Assembly (NCBI GenBank): GCA_024138015.1
Contig: JAMXBB010000010.1
Span: forward strand, 6,241,229-6,305,228
Length of the DNA stretch: 64,000 nucleotides
Direction of reading: 5' to 3'
Source of the DNA: Lumnitzera littorea
Taxonomy: Eukaryota > Streptophyta > Magnoliopsida > Myrtales > Combretaceae
Part shown: in pieces, positions 35,788 to 47,037 of the stretch
Numbering within the stretch: position 1 is the stretch's first letter
How the letters are laid out: the number at the start of each line of letters is the position of its first letter
Notes under the pieces: generated by a model
Database searches by the model: none
What the model was told of the DNA's origin: nothing
Seen by the model: the letters and a program-made list of their open reading frames with translations, nothing else
Made by a program: the position numbers and the translations under genes

Positions 35788-38580
35788 TTAAACCACTGGA
35801 GTCAGTAGTGGCTTATTCATGAAGTGAGCCTCTAGATTTCCAATGACAAGGTCAGCCATGGCCATGCGAGTTTCCACCGTACCACTTCCTACATGAGGTA
35901 ACAGGACAACATTTTCAAGAGCAAAGAGTTCTTCCGGAACTTCAGGTTCATGCTGAAACACATCAAGTCCAGCACCACCAAGTCGTCCTTCTACAAGTGC
36001 TTTTACAAGCTCAGGTTCATCCACATGTGGACCTCTTCCAACGTTGATCAGAACACCTTTTGGTCCCAATGCATCCATGACTTCACGATTAACAATGTGA
36101 TGAGTTTCTTCTGTCAAAGGGCATGCAACAATCAGGATATTGCAATTAGATGCCAACTCTATAACACTTGGGTAGTACTTGTATTTGCAATCGGGCTTCT
36201 CAGTTCTAGAGTAATAACAGATGGGACAGTCAAAAGCCTCAGCTCTCTTGGCAACTGCTGTTCCAATTCTACCCAAACCAATGATGCCAACTGTTTTTCC
36301 GGTGAACTGAAAGCAGAAAGTTTGAAAGAATTATGTAATACTTCACCATCTTAATTACCAAGAAAAAATCCTACCAACTCTGTTAGAAGATATAATAGTG
36401 GATATTCAGCACAGATACTTGGCAAATCTACAATTTAGTTACCAGACTAATTAGATCTGCTCAAGAATTGGCATTTTTTGTTAGCTACCATCAAAGATAA
36501 ACCTAGGCAACTTCAGCAAGATACATACACTAGCATCTACTAGCAGCAAAGATTGGGAGCTGAGGCTAAAAGCTGGTTAATGGATCAAAAAGCTATCTAT
36601 GCTGTTCTAATCGGGACCTTCATATTGTAGTCAGACAATATTAGATTTCTTCTAATATCACCAACCATATCTAGTCCTATCATCTGACAAGCATTTCTGA
36701 GTGCATCATCATTACACATAAATTATACTAGAGAAATTACCAATACAAACTGATTCTTAAATCCCTTCTCACCATTATAGTTAACCTAATTTAGTCAAAT
36801 TCCCATGTAAGAATCAGCAAGCTTTCCCTGTGGAAGTTTCTCAATGTGCCACACTGAAATTGGGATTATATGACTTGATTATAATATCACGAGACATCAT
36901 AAAGCACCTGAAGCAACCAAATGAATTTGAGTTTTTGACAGAAGGATAACTTTACATAGCAGACAATTTGAACTCTATTTTTCCACTATAGTTTGATGCT
37001 GGCTATCTGTATAACATTCACAAAAATTACTTTCTTTTTACCATTGACAACCACAAGGTCTAGGCCCTCTATGATGCACAACCGAAACAGCTATGAATTT
37101 CTACCAAAGTTATTTTATCAAAATGAGATCATCTCAAATGCTTCATGACCTCTTGGGTGTCCCAGGTGAAACAACTTTGCGTTATATTCTCAAACCAGTA
37201 TACTAATAATACACAAAGTATAAGGAATTCTGCCAACCACAATCTCATGCCTTCAACAATATCTTCATTTATCCATAACATCCAATTCACTATATAGTAA
37301 GAAATAATAGTGAACTGCAATGCAATGCAATAAGAGCCCCCATCTGCAGCATACTCAGACTCAGATATCTAAATTAACCCTCACATTCAGGACAATGCGT
37401 ATACAATACTACTACACTAATACAAAACATACACTTAACTCACAAGCACTGAAAACACACAAAGAAAGTAATCAAACTTTTAAAGCAATCATCCAAACAA
37501 TCTCCATATTTCTCTCACTGGAAGAAAGTTTTCATATCATTCATCTGTATTTCTATCCATATCTTGGTCAGGTATATACTATCATGTCAACCGATTAACA
37601 TGACCCTGTAATTTTTTCCCTTTATTTTTTTTTTATTTTTCAATTCATTCACAGCAGCACATAATTCTTATGCTAATACAGCAAACAGAATGGATTCAAA
37701 AAAGCTCATAAAACCAATCAAACAAACAAAAAAGCAACCTACTACATCGCTCACAGCCACGCACACAAGCACCTAAACAAAGTTGCCTGTCCTTGTACCG
37801 TGATCCTGGTTGGTACCTCCACCAATATATACTACAATTAAAACCACTATGTTTTTCCCTTTCTGATTCAGTTATAGCAGCATATAATGAGCAGGCTAAT
37901 AAAGTGTAGGAAACAGAATGGAACCAGAAAAACTTTATCCCCCTTTAAGCTTTGCCTCGATTACCCCTAAGAACTCATCTTTTCAAATTGTCAAATTCTC
38001 ATTACACCATTTACGGAAAGGGCATACAAAAAAGCACTTTTTTTTTTTCTTTTTTCTTTTTTCTTTTAAATTTATTCCTTTAATGAATGCCCGGCACAGA
38101 TTAACATTGTCCAACAAAATACGCCAACACATACCCCTCACACACACACACACTCACCTTAGTTGTCAACTTATAATCACCCTTCTTCCACTTTCCACTC
38201 CTAACATACCTATCACTCTCACAAAGCCTCCTCAACACACTCAAGCACAACCCAATTGCCAAATCCGCGACGTCATCAGTCAACACATCAGGAGTATTCG
38301 TGACCCTAATCCCCTTTTCCCTACACTTGGCCAAATCGATCTTATCTAACCCTACACTGAAGCTCGACACGATCTCCAGCTTCGGTAGAGCATCGATCAG
38401 TTCAGCGTCGGCTCCAGCAGTTGCGTTACCGACGACAGCGCGGATTGAATTGGAGTGTTCCGTGAGGAATTGGGATCTTTGTGGGTAATGCCAGAATCTG
38501 TAGAGGTTGAATCGCTTTTCAAGCTCTTGCTCAAGGTATTGGTTCATTGGGCATGCCATTAGGACGCCGATTGAATCCAT
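35788..38580 (-). CDS. HPPR: Hydroxyphenylpyruvate reductase / glyoxylate-hydroxypyruvate reductase (2-hydroxyacid dehydrogenase)
   Basis: Two exons (38,158-38,580 and 35,788-36,306) encode 313 residues, the exact length of the Coleus HPPR family. The intron (1,851 bases) is GT-AG with donor AAG|GTGAGT and acceptor TTTCAG|TTC, between codons. The start ATG at 38,580 gives MDSIGVLMACPMN, the family start. The N-terminal catalytic part has SSFSVGLDKIDL and TPDVLTDDVADLA. The nucleotide fold follows with GLGRIG (151-156) and YYSR (172-175), whose Arg is typical of NADPH preference. Catalytic Arg232 (NVGRGPHVDE), Glu261 (just before PEVPE) and His279 (LLPHVGSGT) are all present, and the C-terminus PLLTPVV is conserved. 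The enzyme reduces hydroxyphenylpyruvate, hydroxypyruvate and glyoxylate in the cytosol (tyrosine-derived phenylpropanoids, backup photorespiration). Substrate preference here is inferred. It looks intact and functional. Confidence 0.96.
36719..38150. repeat. Intron segment of HPPR that is duplicated at 41-47.7 kb
   Basis: This part of the HPPR intron is present a second time, in the same orientation, at 41,063-41,828 and 47,038-47,745. Shared runs include AAGGATAACTTTACATAG, CCACAAGGTCTAGGCC and CTTTAATGAATGC. The intact target sequence here (about 37,464-37,490, ATCAAACTTTTAAAGCAATC) is the counterpart of the copia insertion site. Confidence 0.88.
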
Positions 38581-38584
38581 TGTG

Positions 38585-38740
38585 GAAGAATTTAGGGTTA
38601 GTGTTGGAGTTTCAATTTGGGGATTTAAGGATTCCCGTAAGTTTGGAAGATACTGAATTTATGTGGTTCGAGCGTCGTAAGTGCCGAAGTGGGACTGTTG
38701 AAGAAGAATAGTTTCCATTAGTACACGTGTCAGGCCCACC
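38585..38740 (-). promoter_or_regulatory. HPPR promoter motifs: G-box, site II and telo-box-like elements
   Basis: On the minus strand upstream of the ATG: TGGGCCTG (about 38,731-38,738), a site II-type TGGGCY element; ACACGTGT with a perfect CACGTG G-box (38,724-38,729), which bZIP and bHLH factors bind; and AACCCTAAA (about 38,590-38,598), a telo-box-like leader element. Such motifs cluster close to plant transcription starts. No good TATA box was seen. Function is inferred. Confidence 0.4.
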
Positions 38741-38939
38741 AACTCGTTTGTCTTTTTAGTGCGAGCAGAGCACGCCTTTCATTTCTCATTGCGATTCGAA
38801 CCCTTAATTCAATTATCATTAAGTGGCGGGCAAAAGCATAGTAGAACTTGGATAAAAATCCAATTCCGTGAAGTGGATCGAAATGGAGGTTTGAGCCACT
38901 TTTGAGGTTCGGAAAATTAATCTTACATTTCAAATAGAA

Positions 38940-39500
38940 AAAATCGTAATGATTTTATTGTATAAATTAATTTAAAATAGAAATTAATTTTATAGTCATT
39001 ATCGTATATATAATTTATATAAAACATATACAACTTAACAAATTTAAAGTATCCAATTTGATACTTGTTATTAATAAGAGATATCATATAGTTTTGTAAA
39101 ATATCTATTCAAGATAATCTGTTGTCTGATAATATAACAATACTTGTATAAGCTTTTTCATATAGAGAGCTATAATTTACACTACGAGTTTACAAAAGCC
39201 ACAAGATTTAAAGTTTATTTACATTAAGATAAAAAACTAGTAAACGTCTTAAGGATTCTCAATTACATTTCTCAAAACAAAAAGAAAAGTCAAAAGCATA
39301 AATTCAGTAAATTATCATTTCCTTACTTTTCCAACCAATCTTGAAACTTTTACTCATTATATGAAAAGAGTTTATAAAGATACGAGTACGACTAACTTAA
39401 TAAGCAAGACATAGACATAAGAGTACCATACAAACGCAAATAAGATTATTAATTATAATAAAATGCAATATAATTAATTATTTGCAATATCGCATAATGT
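38940..39500 (-). repeat. LTR-like fragment E, similar to the terminal part of the repeat at 58.1 kb
   Basis: Shares with 58,130-58,260 a segment containing ATAGAAATTAA, then AGTATCCAATTT, in the same order and orientation. Further right the match fades. Probably a truncated copy of the LTR family described at 58,105. Confidence 0.33.
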
Positions 39501-41062
39501 TATGTAATTCATTGTGAGGTTGAAGAAATTGCATTCACTCTAACTTGAATTAAAGAGTTTATCATGACTCAAATCCGACCAAATTTAAACTTATGTAACG
39601 AAAAACACCTTCCTCCCTTTTTTCTCTCTTTTTTTTTTTTCCTTTTACTTTCCCCTAATTTCTAAGCATAAGGTGGCTAGTTTCCTTTGATTTTCTTTTA
39701 ACTTAGCAATTCCAGCAGTTTTGAGGCTACCACGGTGAAATCTGATGAAGTCAATTGCTTTTGGATAAGATTCAATTGATTTTTTAAGTAAATTTTCGAT
39801 ATTTTGTGTATGTTATATTAACATTTAATTATTTTATTAATATACATGCATATATTCTATATATTTGATATATGTAACGTGTAATCATGCTCATATAATT
39901 GTGTTTCATTCATATCTTTTATTTTTAAAATATATTTTCTATTTAATTTTACGATTTTATAGCTTATTTCATATACTTTTAGGTTTTCGAGTTAATTTAT
40001 GATTATAATTATTATATATACCAAGTATATTTATAAATATATATATATTATGCAATATTATTCACTTTTATAGTTTAGATAACTTATTTGTAGGGCTTTG
40101 TTGTATTTCAGGCTCGGTTTTAGGGGTTCCGATGAGTTTTATGTTGTATTAGATAATTACACTTTTAAGGCTAAAATTGAAATTTTAGGTCATTATTTTT
40201 AAAATATTACTTTACTAGGGTCACTTTAACTAACTTTTCTAACATAATCGTAAAGTTCAGGCTTAATCAGATAAATTTCTTCAAATACTCTAAATCTAAG
40301 TATGGTTACCCTGAATACGATTTTAGGGGCTTATAATTAAAAAACGAATTAAACAATTTTTTGAATGTTTAAGAAGTTACAAACTGAATTGAACCATGAA
40401 ACATGACAAAGATTGTATATTTTTCATGAGTCATACAAAGAGGCCCCATGATTAAATGTCTCATATGGATAGTGGAAAATTATCATACTAGTTTACAAAG
40501 TTATGATATTGAATATTTTATCAACACATAGTTATAACTTTTGAGTCAAATGATTAATAGTTTATTCACTGCTTTTGGCTTAAGTGTTATAGATGGCATT
40601 AAAGCAAACCCCCTGCTATAAGTGTATGATGCATCTTTAGGTTTGTACACATGGAGAAACACTGCAATGGACAAGAACCAAAGAAAAACAAAAAAGGGAT
40701 AGCAAATCTAGGTAGCTACCAATTGGATATGATGCACTAACTGATCCTACTCAACTTATAATTCCTTAAATATGACTCATCAGTTCGAATATTAGAGTTG
40801 CTTACAATTATTCCTTATTAAAGAGAATATATGAGAGTTAAAGATATAAATGCTTACTAAAGGGAATATATAAGAGTTAAAGAGATAAATGAGAACATTA
40901 GGATTGCGCACAAAAGAAAACTTGTAATAATCTGATGTAACGTATTGTTGTCTATGTACAAAGGTAGTAAGGTATTTATATGGCCTCATTAGGGTTATAC
41001 TAAATAAGGAAAAGACAAAATGGATAACATACAAAAAGATTCCTAAAACATTATTAAAAGGG
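39501..41062. other. Intergenic region between the HPPR gene and the duplicated intron
   Basis: AT-rich; no gene seen. About 39,770-40,400 has TAATTAT-rich sequence of the kind found inside the large LTR-like repeats. A directly repeated segment around 40,800-40,890 (AGAGAATATATGAGAGTTAAAG and a near copy, given in part) lies just before the duplication. Confidence 0.45.
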
Positions 41063-41828
41063 TAAATTATACTAGAGAAATCACCACTACAAACTGATTC
41101 TTAAATCCCCTTTCACCATTATAATCACCCTAACTTAGCTAAATTCTCGCATAAGAATCAACAAGTTTTCCTTATGGAAGTTTCTCAATATGCCACATTG
41201 AAATTGGGAATATATGACTCAATTGTAATAAATGAGACATTGTAAAGCACTTGAAGCAGCCAAATGAATTTGAGTTTTAGACAAAAGGATAACTTTACAT
41301 AGTAAACTATTTGTACTCTATTTTTCCAACATTATTTGATGATGACTATCCATATAACATTCCCAATAAATTACTTTCTTTTTACTATTAATAACCACAA
41401 GGTCTAGGCCATCCATGATGCACAACCTAAATAGCATGAACTTCTACCAAAGTTATTTTATCAAAACGAGATTATCGCAAATGCTTTATGAACGCTTGGA
41501 TGTTCTTGGTGAAACAACTTTGTGTTATATTCTCAAACCAATATACTAGTAGTACATAAAGTATAAGGAATTTTGCCAACTGAAATCTCATGCCTTTAAT
41601 AATATCTTCATTTATCCATAACACCTGATTCACCATAATAAGAAATAATAGTGAACTACAATGCAATGCAATGAGAGTTGACCCATCTACAATACACTCT
41701 AAATTAGATATCTAAATTGACCCTCATATTCAGGACAATTTGTATAGAATGCTACTTCACTAAAACAAAATATACACTTAACCTATAAGCACTATACTTA
41801 ACACACACAAAGAAAGTAATCTAACTTT
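41063..41828. repeat. Duplicated HPPR intron, left part
   Basis: Aligns with HPPR intron positions from 36,719 to about 37,474 at roughly 85 percent identity by eye. It begins at AAATTATACTAGAGAAAT and runs up to the copia insertion. No HPPR coding sequence is attached on this side. Confidence 0.88.
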
Positions 41829-42137
41829 TGACAGATTATCATAACTAACTATTAATTTATCTTTGTTTACTAATTTTTGTAGGTCAAGAAGTTTACATCA
41901 GACTTGAGTCATCTACCAAGTCGTTCATCCATGTCAACAATCATAAATGTTTTGTTTAGCTATATTTTGTTAGTTAGTTATTGGTTAGTTAGATTAAGCT
42001 TATATATATACTATTATTTCTTTTGTATAAGAACTGAAGAGTCATTTTTCAATAACATTCAGTCTTAACATTTTCTGTTCTCCTTCTATCCTTCTGTTTT
42101 TACTTTTATTGAATTTCTTTTTTGCTCAAACCAAACA
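41829..42137 (+). repeat. 5' LTR of the copia element
   Basis: Starts TGACAGATTATC and ends AACCAAACA. Contains a TATATATATA promoter-like tract (about 42,001) and matches 46,740-47,037, which is about 11 bases shorter. Confidence 0.93.
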
Positions 42138-42149
42138 TGGTATCAAAGC
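42138..42149 (+). other. Primer-binding site (initiator Met tRNA) of the copia element
   Basis: TGGTATCAAAGC differs by one base from TGGTATCAGAGC, the usual plant copia primer site complementary to the 3' end of initiator methionine tRNA. It directly abuts the 5' LTR. Confidence 0.9.
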
Positions 42150-42278
42150 AAGTTTATGGTTGATCCTTGAGGATTTTGAAGCAAATTTCAATCGAAGATA
42201 TTTCACTGAAATTCATCATAAACAATTGGATCATGGAAGCAACCATGAACGGTCTGTATTACTTTTTAGGTTCCAAAG

Positions 42279-42830
42279 TATGTCCATCGAAAACATCCTT
42301 TTCAATGGCAAGAATTACATTTCATGGAGCAAGGTTAAGTCAAGTTTAGGAGCTAAGGTCAAGTTAGGTTTTATTGATGAAACAATTGCAAAGTCAGAGA
42401 AGAACTCTCTTGATCTTATAAAATGGAATAGATGTGATTATATGATTAAGTCATGATTATTGAAATCAATGATGGCTGAAATGGTACAAAACTTTCTTTA
42501 CACTACTTCTGCTCATGAGTTATGGCAAGAAGTGAAGGAACAGTATGAAATTGCCAATGGACCTTTAGTTTTTCAAATTTAATATGAAATTATAAACTTG
42601 AGACAAAATAATAAATCGATTAGTTTGTATTTTAATAAGCTCAAGAGATGTTGGCATGAATTGCAAGAATTGCGATCCTTTCTTATTTGTGATTGTGGTA
42701 GAATAGATTATTGTAATTGTGGTTTAAAAAAAAAAAAGTAGTGGAATATGAATCTTATGATAGGCTCATTCAATTGCTGATGAGGCTTAATGAAGCCTAT
42801 GATAGAATTCATAATTAAATTTTTTCTACT
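42279..42830 (+). pseudogene. Decayed copia gag
   Basis: The frame opens with a gag-like start including LFNGKNYISWSK, a common copia motif (L-x-G-x-N-Y-x-x-W). After a stop (about 42,454) it goes on with ATSAHELWQEVKEQY-type and NNKSISLYFNKLKR-type sequence, recognisable as the gag core. Several stops interrupt it and no CCHC zinc knuckle is intact. Virus-like particle formation is therefore excluded. Confidence 0.75.
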
Positions 42831-43371
42831 TAAAAACTACTAACTGTAAATCATACATATTATCTTGTACAACATATTGAAAAGCAACAGTAGGTGTCTG
42901 GCACACTTAGTTTCGAGTTTGATGTATCTGCATATGCTACTAGTAGATTTAGTTCTTATTCTAGTGTTAAAACAGGTTCTAAGATTTCATTTGACAAAAG
43001 GAAGTCTAAGAAAGGTCTTTTCTATAAGTACTGTAAATTTGAGGGTCATTTAATTTATTCTCATTTTCAATTGGTTGGTTATCTGGACTAATACAAAGGC
43101 AAGAAGGTTCTTATAAAGGATAAGCAGATTTCGTTAAGCAATGCTTGCAAAAGTGTATCTAATACTCCTTTGGATTGCTATACATGATCTTACTTACAGG
43201 CAATTTGATAAGTAGATGGAACAAGACATATGTGAGAAGATATACAAAATATTTACATTTAAAGAGGACTCTACTCATACGATTGTAACCATGGCTTAGG
43301 TAGGTGATGTTAGTTTACTACAAAATACCTTACATTCCAATATGTTGCATGCAAATTTTCTTGTTTGAATA

Positions 43372-44573
43372 GTAGATACTGGTGCATCTGATCATATTAC
43401 TTCAATCCTTGATATTCTTTTTGATGTTGAAAGTTTATCTACTCCTGATGTTATCAAGTTGCTAAATGGATTTATCCTTCATGCTAATAAGGCAGGTTTA
43501 GTCCATATTACAAACACACTCATTGTTAGTCATGTACTTTATGTTCTAGGGTTTAAGTGTAATCTATTATCTATTCAAAGGTTAGTAAAAGAGTCCTCAT
43601 CACAGGCACTCTTTTACAAAAATTGTTGTATTTTTCGAGACTTTTCATCTCATAAGTGTTGGTTACAGCAAGCTATGAATGGGTTATATTTGCTTAGAGT
43701 TGGTCAGATTGTTTCTTCTAGCTATAGAACAAGTTGTTTTTCTGTTAAAACATCAAATTTTCACAATAAGGATGTTCACTTAATACATTATCAGTTAAGA
43801 CATACATTCATTTCTAAGTTACAACTTCTAGAATTTTGTAAACATCTAGATTTTAAGAATTTCCATTGTTTCACATGTTAGCAATCACAATTTCATCAAT
43901 TTCCTTTTCAACCAAGCAGTAATAAAGCATCTTGTATCTTTGAACTATTACATATAAATGTTTAGGGTCCTTATCATGTATCTTCTTTATGTAGTGCTGC
44001 TTACTTTGTCACTATTGTTGATGATTTCTCTTGAGCTATATAGACATATTTGTTGTACCATAAATTTTAAGTGCATGCTATCCTCAATAGGTTCTTTAAA
44101 TATGTGCATAATCATTTCAATGTTACACTTAAGATAGTTAGAACAAATAATAGAGGAGAGTTCATGTCTAAACAGTGCAAAGACTTGTTTTACTTTTATG
44201 GGATTATCCATCAACGTACTATTCCTTATTCACCTTAGCAAAATGAAATGGTTGAAAGAAAACATCAACACATTTTTGATACCGTGAGATCTTTTAGGCT
44301 GTTTGCAAATTTACCTAAACAATTTTTAGGTAAATGTGCTCTCACTGTGACCTTCCTTATCAACCTCATACCCATGTATGTTCTTAATTGGAAAACACCA
44401 AATCAACTGTTGTTTAACAAAAAGCCTGATTATAGTAAACTTAAAGTCATGGGTTGTTTATGCTTTGTTGTTGATCTTTCACCAAAAAGGGACAAATTTG
44501 ATCCAAAAGCTTCTAGATCAATCTTTCTTAGATATCTTAATGACCAAAAAGGTTATAAGATTTATAATTCATA
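43372..44573 (+). pseudogene. Decayed copia protease and integrase
   Basis: The protease active site is VDTGASDHIT (43,372-43,401). The integrase zinc finger follows as HYQLRH...CFTC (about 43,786-43,880). The catalytic core has VDDFS (about 44,017), RTNNRGEF (about 44,140) where active elements have RTDNGGEF, and MVERKHQHI (about 44,248) with the catalytic Glu. The second catalytic Asp is thus replaced by Asn, and stops lie after VDDFS and before the Glu motif. A GKTPNQ-like segment (NWKTPNQLLF) and the MGCLCFV/KFDPKA stretch end the domain as in other copia elements. Confidence 0.9.
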
Positions 44574-45045
44574 GTAAGAAAGTCCAAGTCAACTGTGATG
44601 TTGTCTTTTTTGAAAGTGAATTTCCTTTTAAGACAGATGCTTCTGATCTCTTACAAACCCATCGTTCAACATATAAGTCTTGTTTTATTTGAATCTGTAC
44701 CAAGATGTGAAGGTAGTGCTATGCAATCTCTCAATCCTATTGATCATCTTGATACTAGTATTACTTCTACTCATGGTTTACATGAGACCTTGTCCCTTCG
44801 AAGATCAACCCAACCTAAGTCTAACCCATCATGGCTTAAGGACTATGTTTTTGCTATCAACTCTCGTTAGCCTAATATTTCTCTTGATTCCAGTTATGTT
44901 TCATCTATTGCTTATCCTCTTTTCCAATTATAACGCCTTTTCTCATTTTCCCAAAGAGTATGTGATTTCATTTGTTAACATGCTAGTTATTAAAGAACTG
45001 TCCTATTACTCTTAAGCAGTAAAACATCAAGAGTAGGTAGATGCT

Positions 45046-45789
45046 ATGGAAAAAGAGTTGAATGCACTTGAGAGTAATGATACTTGGGAACTTACTCAAT
45101 TACCATCTAATAAGAAGCCTATAGGTTGTAAATGGATTTATAAGGTTAAATATGGATCTAGTGGGAGTGTTGAGAAATATAAAGCTCGATTGGTAGCTAA
45201 AGGCTACACTCAAGTTAAGGGTGAAGATTTTCATGATACTTTTTTGCCTGTAGCAAAGTCAAGTACTTTGTGCATCCTCATTGCTATGATAATTGCTAAA
45301 GCTTAGCCTTTACGTCAAATTGATGTGAATAGTGCATTCTTGCATGATTTTTTAAATGAGGACATTTATATGTTACCTCCTTAAGGCTATACAAAAGCTA
45401 AACCCAATCAAGTATGCAAACTTAAAAGGTTTTTGTATGGATTAAAACATACATCTAAGCAATATAACATAGACATTTCACGCCTTTTACTCTCACTTAG
45501 GTATGAACAGTCTAAATATAACACTTCTCTCTTTACTCTTCATCGTGATTCTGGTTTTGTTGCCTTATTGCTTTATGTGGATGATATTGTTGTCACAAGT
45601 CCTAATGATTCTTTGATTACTAATCTTAAAAATCAGTTATATGGTGCATTTACAATTAAAGATGTGGGTCTTGCAAGATACTTCTTAGGAATTGAGTTAT
45701 GTAAAATAGAACAAGGGTATCTCATCAATCAACACAAGCTCCTACTTGATGTTCTTATTAAGATAGGATTGACTGCTTTACGTAGATGA
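45046..45789 (+). pseudogene. Decayed copia reverse transcriptase
   Basis: Readable motifs in order: MEKELNALESNDTWEL, GCKWIYKVKYGSSG, KARLVAKGYTQVKGEDF, DVNSAFLHDFLNEDIYM, LYGLKHTSKQY, LLLYVDDIVVT (catalytic YVDD at about 45,574) and FTIKDVGLARYFLGIE. Stops interrupt the frame between the first palm motifs (about 45,304 and 45,382). At its end a 205-bp tandem duplication repeats the YVDD to FLGIE region out of frame (see separate entry). Confidence 0.93.
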
Positions 45790-45980
45790 TATTCTTATCA
45801 CAAGTCCTAATGATTATTTGATTACTGATCTTAAAAATCAATTACATAGTGCATTTACAATTAAAGATTTAGGTATTACAAGATACTTCTTAGGAATTGA
45901 GTTATGCAAAATAGAACAAGGGTGTCTCATCAATTAACACAAGTTCCTGCTTGATGTTCTTACCGAGATAAGATTGACTA
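45571..45980 (+). repeat. 205-bp tandem duplication of the reverse transcriptase active-site region
   Basis: Unit 1 is 45,571-45,775 and unit 2 is 45,776-45,980; both run from the YVDD codons through FLGIELCKIEQG to the ATTGACT stretch. They differ at about 23 positions (roughly 11 percent). A unit of 205 is not divisible by three, so it shifts the frame. Unit 2 reads LYVDDILITSPNDYL where unit 1 reads LYVDDIVVTSPNDSL. Confidence 0.92.
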
Positions 45981-46039
45981 CTTGTAAGCCCACATCTACT
46001 CCTCTTCCTGTTGGTTTAAAATTGGACAATCATTAAGGT

Positions 46040-46680
46040 ACCTTACTGGATATCCTACATCTTTTCGTAGATTAGTAGGGCGTTTATCTTATCTTTCCTT
46101 TACTAGACCTAACATTAGTTTTGTAGTGCACTATTTGAGCAAATTCTTATCCAAGCTACGTACTCCTCATCTCCATGCTGCAAGACATGTGCTTAGATAT
46201 CTTAAAGGGACTCTTTCTCATAGTTTATTCTATTCTTCTTCTAATGATCTACATCTTCATGCTTTTTCTGATTCAGATTGGGTTGCAAATCTTCTTGATC
46301 ATTAGTCAGTTAGTGGATTTTGCATCTTCCTTGGTTTAGCTCTAGTGTCTTAGAAAACAAAAAAAGAAAAAATCCACCATCTCAACCTCTTCAACTGAAG
46401 CTGAGTATTGAAGCTTTGCTGTTGCAACAAAGGAGGTGCTTTAGACGTCATATATTCTTCGAGATCTTCATGTTCTAGTAGCTCTACCTGTATCCTTGAA
46501 AAGTGATAATAAATCTACCATTTTGATTGCTTTAAATCCTTATCATCATGCTCGAACCAAGCATATTAATATAGACATACATTTTGTACGTAACCATATC
46601 AACTCAGGTTTCCTTACTACCATTTACGTTCCAACAAAACTATAGCTTGCTGATATTTGTACTAAAGCTTTGCGTGAACC
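46040..46680 (+). pseudogene. Decayed copia RNase H and C-terminal region
   Basis: Shows RLVGRLSYLSFTRPNIS, ARHVLRYLKGTLSHSLFY, FSDSDWVANLLD and SVSGFCIFLG motifs of the linker and RNase H region, and LADICTKAL near the end (about 46,648-46,675). Frameshifts and stops separate them. Confidence 0.85.
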
Positions 46681-46725
46681 ACAGTAAATATTTTTAAGAT
46701 CCAAGTTGGCTCTTTGTTCATCACC

Positions 46726-46739
46726 AACTTGAGGGGGGA
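46726..46739 (+). other. Polypurine tract of the copia element
   Basis: The purine run GAGGGGGGA just before the 3' LTR, preceded by AACTT, is the typical copia plus-strand primer. Confidence 0.85.
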
Positions 46740-47037
46740 TGGTAGATTATCATAACTAACTACTAATTTATCTCTGTTTATTGGTTTTTGCAAGTCAAGA
46801 AGTCCATGTCAGACTTGAGTCAGTTGCCAACTCATTCATCCACCTCAATAATTCATAATTATTTTGTTTAGTTGTATTTTGTTAGTTAGTTAGATTAGGC
46901 TTATATATATACTGTTGTTTTTTTGTACAAGAATTGAAGGGTCATTTTTTAATAATGTTCAGTCTTAACATTTTCTGTTCTCCTTTTATCCTTTTGTTTT
47001 TACTTTTATCAAATTTCATTTTTTCTCAAACCGAACA
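46740..47037 (+). repeat. 3' LTR of the copia element
   Basis: Starts TGGTAGATTATC and ends AACCGAACA, followed by the ACTTT target duplication. It lacks one GTTAGTTATTG-like unit present in the 5' LTR. Confidence 0.93.

Larger units (their letters stand above)
41829..47037 (+). mobile_element. Full-length but degenerate Ty1/copia retrotransposon
   Basis: The 5.2-kb element has direct LTRs (41,829-42,137 and 46,740-47,037), a primer-binding site for initiator methionine tRNA, the coding order gag, protease, integrase, reverse transcriptase, RNase H, which defines copia, and a polypurine tract. Both flanks carry ACTTT (41,824-41,828 and 47,038-47,042), a perfect 5-bp target duplication. The LTRs differ at more than one base in ten by eye, so the insertion is old. 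Stops and frameshifts occur in every domain, so it cannot move by its own proteins. It sits inside the second copy of the HPPR intron. Confidence 0.95.

Noticed and set aside
35950..36354. 134-codon plus-strand open frame
   Set aside because: Lies antisense to HPPR exon 2, which has clear family motifs; a shadow frame.
36307..38157. Intron of HPPR as a host of a separate small gene
   Set aside because: Open frames in the intron are short and not conserved in the duplicate copy, where stops fall at different places.
37918..38349. 143-codon plus-strand open frame
   Set aside because: Antisense to HPPR exon 1 and intron; contains a repeat-derived His/Thr stretch and no domain.
38785..38815. 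tRNA-like B box (GGGTTCGAATCG) on the minus strand
   Set aside because: No A box at the right distance and no cloverleaf stems could be drawn.
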